Below, piece by piece: positions 47,171 to 50,204 of a stretch of DNA of 50,204 nt. This DNA is from Serratia plymuthica NBRC 102599. Its GTDB lineage: Bacteria > Pseudomonadota > Gammaproteobacteria > Enterobacterales > Enterobacteriaceae. The notes below the pieces were generated by a model, which ran no database searches, was not told the origin of the DNA, and saw only the letters and a program-made list of their open reading frames with translations. The translations under genes and the position numbers were made by a program. The stretch's first letter is position 1, and each line of letters starts with the position of its first letter. Location of the stretch: assembly GCF_001590925.1 (NCBI RefSeq), contig NZ_BCTU01000036.1, forward strand, positions 1 through 50,204, written 5' to 3'.

Positions 47171-48207
47171 CAGACAGCCTGCAACTGGCCCCTGATGGCC
47201 AGCCCTACCAGCTAACCCGGCTGCAAAACGCCGGCGGGATGACGGTCACGCTGATGGATTGGGGCGCTACCTGGCTTTCCGCCGTGCTGCCGCTGAAATC
47301 GGGCAAAACGCGTGAACTGCTGCTGGGCTGCCGGACACCGGCGGATTACCAGCGGCAAGCGGCCTATCTTGGCGCCACCGTCGGACGCTATGCCAACCGT
47401 ATCGCCTACGCCAGTCTGCTGGTCGGCAACAAGCCGCATCCGCTGCTCGCCAATCAAGGGGAACACCAATTGCACGGCGGGCCGGAAGGCTTCAATGCCC
47501 GTCGCTGGCGGATTGTTCAACAAGATACGCAGCAGGTGAGTTACGCGCTGCATTCACCCGACGGCGACCAGGGATTTCCCGGCAATCTTGAGGTTCAGGT
47601 CAATTACCGGCTCACTGCCGATAACCGGCTGGAAATCAGTTACCAGGCCCGGACCGATCGCGCCTGCCCGGTCAATCTGACCAACCACGCCTATTTCAAT
47701 CTGGACGGCGCCGACACCGACGCCCGTCGGCAACGGCTGCAGCTGTTTGCCGACCGTTATCTGCCGGTCGACAGCGAGGGCATACCCAACGCCGAACTCA
47801 CGCCGGTGGACGGCAGCGGCATGGATTTTCGCCACCCGAAAACGCTGCTGCAGGATTTCCTGCGCGACCGCGATCAGCAGCGGGTAAAAGGGTACGATCA
47901 TGCCTATCTGCTGCACCGTACCTGCGGCGCATTGGACTGCCCGGCGGCACACCTGTGGTCGGCGGACGGTCAGGTGCAGATGAGCGTCTTCACCAGCGCG
48001 CCGGCGCTGCAACTGTACAGCGGCAATTATCTGGACGGCACACCGGCACGTGATGGCGGCAGCTACGCCAGTTACGCCGGCATAGCGCTGGAAAGCGAGT
48101 TTTTGCCGGACAGCCCGCACCACCCGGAATGGCCGCAGCCGGACTGTTGGCTCAAGCCGGGGCAGCAATATCAAAGTGCCACCCATTATCAGTTTTATCC
48201 TATCTGA
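47164..48207 (+). CDS. galM: Aldose 1-epimerase GalM
   Basis: 347-residue galactose mutarotase. [13 protein letters not shown] and [17 protein letters not shown] carry the first active-site histidine, [13 protein letters not shown] the second, and the catalytic base is the glutamate in [20 protein letters not shown] at 47164 is preceded by GGGGGCCGGA. Last gene of galTKM. Confidence 0.96.
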   Translation: MLTDSLQLAPDGQPYQLTRLQNAGGMTVTLMDWGATWLSAVLPLKSGKTRELLLGCRTPADYQRQAAYLGATVGRYANRIAYASLLVGNKPHPLLANQGEHQLHGGPEGFNARRWRIVQQDTQQVSYALHSPDGDQGFPGNLEVQVNYRLTADNRLEISYQARTDRACPVNLTNHAYFNLDGADTDARRQRLQLFADRYLPVDSEGIPNAELTPVDGSGMDFRHPKTLLQDFLRDRDQQRVKGYDHAYLLHRTCGALDCPAAHLWSADGQVQMSVFTSAPALQLYSGNYLDGTPARDGGSYASYAGIALESEFLPDSPHHPEWPQPDCWLKPGQQYQSATHYQFYPI

Positions 48208-48404
48208 ACCACCACGCCCCTTGCCATGCGGCCGGGGGCCGTTTGTTATAAATGCTTACCTTTTTACACGCCGGCCCCACCGGCACCTGCCTTTCCTTAT
48301 TCCAAAGCTCACACTAGAATCAGGCTACGGTGATAAGCACAACACCTTGTGCTGCGTCACAATTTTCGGCCATCTCTGGCCGGTCAATAGCTGAAGGAAC
48401 ACCT

Positions 48405-48749
48405 ATGCGTCTGATTACTGCACTCCCATTACTGGCGGGTTTACTGCTGAGCACCAACCTGATGGCTGCCGATACCGCAACCGCAACAAAAACGCCTTCA
48501 CCGGCGCAGGCTGCTCAGCAGAAGCGCATGACTGATTGTAATCAACAAGCCTCCACCAAAACGCTGAAAGGCGCGGACCGCACGACCTTCATGAGCACCT
48601 GCCTGAAGGCAGAAGGTTCCACTTCAGCGAAAACCCTGACGCCGCAACAGCAGAAAATGAAAACCTGTAACGCCGATGCAAAAACCAAAAGCCTGAAAGG
48701 CGACGAGCGTAAAACCTTTATGAGCAACTGTCTGAAAAAATCTGCCTGA
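48405..48749 (+). CDS. psiF: PsiF-family periplasmic repeat protein
   Basis: 114-residue exported protein. Signal peptide MRLITALPLLAGLLLSTNLMA, then two copies of a module of about 27 residues: QKRMTDCNQQASTKTLKGAD with FMSTCLK, and QQKMKTCNADAKTKSLKGDE with FMSNCLK. Each has two cysteines. Matches E. coli PsiF, induced by phosphate starvation, of unknown function. No convincing PhoB box was found in the 197 bases upstream. Ribosome site GAAGGA. Confidence 0.9.
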   Translation: MRLITALPLLAGLLLSTNLMAADTATATKTPSPAQAAQQKRMTDCNQQASTKTLKGADRTTFMSTCLKAEGSTSAKTLTPQQQKMKTCNADAKTKSLKGDERKTFMSNCLKKSA

Positions 48750-48763
48750 TTGCCCTTCGCCAG

Positions 48764-48800
48764 CGGCACGGCCGGATCTCATTCCGCCGTGCCGATTTCC
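48764..48800 (+). terminator. Hairpin after psiF
   Basis: Stem CGGCACGG/CCGTGCCG (48764-48771/48787-48794), extended inside by CGG/CCG, followed by ATTTCC. Weak T-tract, so factor-independent termination is uncertain. Confidence 0.55.
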
Positions 48801-48911
48801 CCGTGACGCCCGCCTGATCGATTCAGCTTTTCCTCAGAACAGCACTTACTTTGCGGCAAGAAATTGGCTATGGTTAGACACTATCGATTGCCGAGCCACC
48901 GGCCGCGGCAA

Positions 48912-48930
48912 TATAATGATTTTCGTTATC
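48912..48930. promoter_or_regulatory. Fur box upstream of gpmA
   Basis: TATAATGATTTTCGTTATC matches the 19-base Fur consensus GATAATGATAATCATTATC at 15 positions and lies 32 bases before gpmA. E. coli gpmA is known to be Fur-regulated. Confidence 0.7.
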
Positions 48931-48962
48931 ATTGAAATGTCAGATTATTAAGGAGTTAAGCT

Positions 48963-49715
48963 ATGGCTGTAACTAAGCTGGTTCTGGTGCGTCACGGCGA
49001 AAGCCAGTGGAACAACGAAAACCGCTTTACCGGTTGGTATGATGTTGATTTGTCCGACAAAGGTCGCACCGAAGCGAAAGCAGCAGGCAAGCTGTTGAAA
49101 GATGAAGGTTTCTCTTTTGACTTTGCTTACACCTCCGTCCTGAAGCGTGCGATCCATACCCTGTGGAACATCCTGGACGAACTGGATCAGGCTTGGCTGC
49201 CGACTGAAAAATCCTGGAAGCTGAACGAACGCCACTACGGTGCGCTGCAGGGTCTGAACAAGGCTGAAACCGCTGAGAAATACGGTGACGAGCAGGTTAA
49301 GCAATGGCGTCGCGGCTTCGCCGTTACCCCACCAGAGCTGACCAAAGATGATGAGCGTTACCCGGGCCACGACCCACGTTATTCGGCGCTGACCGAAAAA
49401 GAGCTGCCGCTGACCGAAAGCCTGGCGCTGACCATCGATCGCGTGATCCCTTACTGGGACGAAGAAATTCTGCCACGCATCAAAAGCGGCGAGCGCGTTA
49501 TCGTTGCCGCGCACGGCAACTCGCTGCGTGCGCTGGTGAAATACCTGGATAACCTGAGCGAAGATGAGATCCTCGAACTGAACATCCCAACCGGCGTGCC
49601 GTTGGTGTATGAATTCGACGAAAACTTCAAGCCAATCAAACGTTACTACCTGGGCAATGCCGACGAGATCGCTGCTAAAGCGGCCGCCGTGGCAAACCAG
49701 GGTAAAGCGAAGTAA
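48963..49715 (+). CDS. gpmA: 2,3-bisphosphoglycerate-dependent phosphoglycerate mutase
   Basis: 250-residue glycolytic enzyme interconverting 3- and 2-phosphoglycerate. Phospho-His11 in [53 protein letters not shown] and the second active-site histidine in [23 protein letters not shown] precedes the ATG. Own promoter with a Fur box and own strong terminator. Confidence 0.98.
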   Translation: MAVTKLVLVRHGESQWNNENRFTGWYDVDLSDKGRTEAKAAGKLLKDEGFSFDFAYTSVLKRAIHTLWNILDELDQAWLPTEKSWKLNERHYGALQGLNKAETAEKYGDEQVKQWRRGFAVTPPELTKDDERYPGHDPRYSALTEKELPLTESLALTIDRVIPYWDEEILPRIKSGERVIVAAHGNSLRALVKYLDNLSEDEILELNIPTGVPLVYEFDENFKPIKRYYLGNADEIAAKAAAVANQGKAK

Positions 49716-49792
49716 TTTTCGCCCGTTGATCCCGGTTTGGCCGGTAATGCAGATCGTTTAAGAGCACATAAACAATCCTGTAAATAAGAGAA

Positions 49793-49827
49793 AATCCGGA
49801 GTCAGTCCCCTGACTCCGGATTTTTTT
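49793..49827 (+). terminator. Strong intrinsic terminator of gpmA
   Basis: Thirteen-base stem AATCCGGAGTCAG/CTGACTCCGGATT (49793-49805/49810-49822) with loop TCCC and a T-run to 49827. Confidence 0.96.
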
Positions 49828-49941
49828 ATGTCTAAACCCGGTAACTTTCTCAGCATGCAAGCGTGGGATCGCTGTTATCGAGCTCTAGACACGGGCCACC
49901 GATGCAAGGACCTGCCCCTCGAATACCTGATGGCATTTTGA
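49828..49941 (+). CDS. Short hypothetical open frame after gpmA terminator
   Basis: 37 codons from the ATG right after the terminator T-run: MSKPGNFLSMQAWDRCYRAL, ending in LEYLMAF. No ribosome site is visible and the protein is not recognised. It uses codons rare in this genome (CTA, CGA). It ends overlapping the start of the next open frame (TGATG). It may be the start of a gene broken by a frameshift. Confidence 0.25.
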   Translation: MSKPGNFLSMQAWDRCYRALDTGHRCKDLPLEYLMAF

Positions 49942-50204
49942 TGATGGGCCAAGAACGTAGCGGTTATCTCCGTTATTACTTTCACCCCGGAAACGGCCAA
50001 AAATCCGAATTTTGGCAGGGAGAGCTGCTCAACATTTACACCGCAGCCGGTCATGACCTATTATCCATAGATAAGGACCGCAATGGACGACGACACAAGG
50101 AATGTATCACGATGTCAGCACTAGAGTTTCCCTGCACTATATTCAAAACCCAAAAACGAATGGACGACTATGGCGCGGAGGATATGCGCTGCGGTGATTT
50201 AAGT
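49941..50204 (+). CDS. Hypothetical protein, partial (cut by right edge)
   Basis: Open for 88 codons from ATG at 49941 to the window end (MMGQERSGYLRYYFHPGNGQ at the start). Not recognised. Rich in codons unusual for the core genes here (ATA, CTA, TTA, CGA), and base composition is lower in GC, suggesting acquired DNA. No clear ribosome site, so coupling to the short frame upstream is possible. Could be non-coding. Confidence 0.4.
   Translation, partial: MMGQERSGYLRYYFHPGNGQKSEFWQGELLNIYTAAGHDLLSIDKDRNGRRHKECITMSALEFPCTIFKTQKRMDDYGAEDMRCGDLS

Noticed and set aside
48208-48404. PhoB box for psiF
   Set aside because: No pair of CTGTCAT-like repeats at 11-base spacing was found.

Overview
The window reads as a chromosomal segment of a Serratia-like member of the Enterobacterales (inference). 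The gene order uvrB-bioDCFB/bioA, moaABCDE, ybhL, ybhRSFG-cecR/rhlE, pgl-ybhA-modCBA/acrZ-modEF and gal-gpmA is the familiar enterobacterial bio/moa/mod/gal block. Protein sequences resemble E. coli closely (AcrZ, YbhK and BioA almost throughout), GC is high, and galE is absent from the gal cluster.

Layout, left to right. (1) 1-8288 is an accessory region: a Pap/MR-P type chaperone-usher fimbrial operon on the minus strand (major pilin, anchor-like pilin, usher, chaperone, three minor pilins and a fourth cut by the left edge), read away from an AT-rich intergenic region. From that region diverges a membrane-bound ToxR/CadC/MarT-like regulator overlapping a FidL-like protein. (2) 8354-18675 holds dusC, a D-2-hydroxyacid dehydrogenase, rhlE, the cecR-ybhGFSR drug-efflux operon and ybhL. 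(3) 18807-21586 is moaABCDE on the minus strand behind a molybdenum-cofactor riboswitch and a ModE operator. (4) yvcK/ybhK, a VF530-type small protein and uvrB follow. (5) 25350-29250 lies between the core genes uvrB and bioD. It holds a LexA box, an inverted DnaA-box pair (probable DARS1 equivalent), an orphan intrinsic terminator, a solitary urea-transporter ATPase (UrtE-like) with a degraded ABC signature, and a 548-residue beta-helix protein resembling phage tailspikes. (6) 29258-34235 is the biotin locus with divergent bioBFCD and bioA around a BirA operator. (7) 34240-43008 has a DUF1232 protein, ybhB, pgl, ybhA, modABC, acrZ, modE and modF. (8) 43140-49715 has an isochorismatase-fold protein lacking its catalytic cysteine, a CPBP protease, galTKM with a GalR operator, psiF and gpmA with a Fur box. 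(9) The last 400 bases carry short, rare-codon-rich open frames that look foreign.

How it works together. Molybdenum is the main theme: ModABC imports molybdate, ModE senses it and has operator-like palindromes at both modA and moaA, and the riboswitch lets the finished cofactor shut off moaABCDE. Biotin synthesis is gated by BirA, galactose use by GalR. Two families of palindromic repeats are scattered through the intergenic regions, one copy inside the fimbrial operon, one inside moa, and one that supplies the stop codon of pgl.

No rRNA, tRNA, CRISPR array, transposase or integrase was recognised. The most unusual regions are the uvrB-bioD interval and the fimbria/MarT-FidL region.
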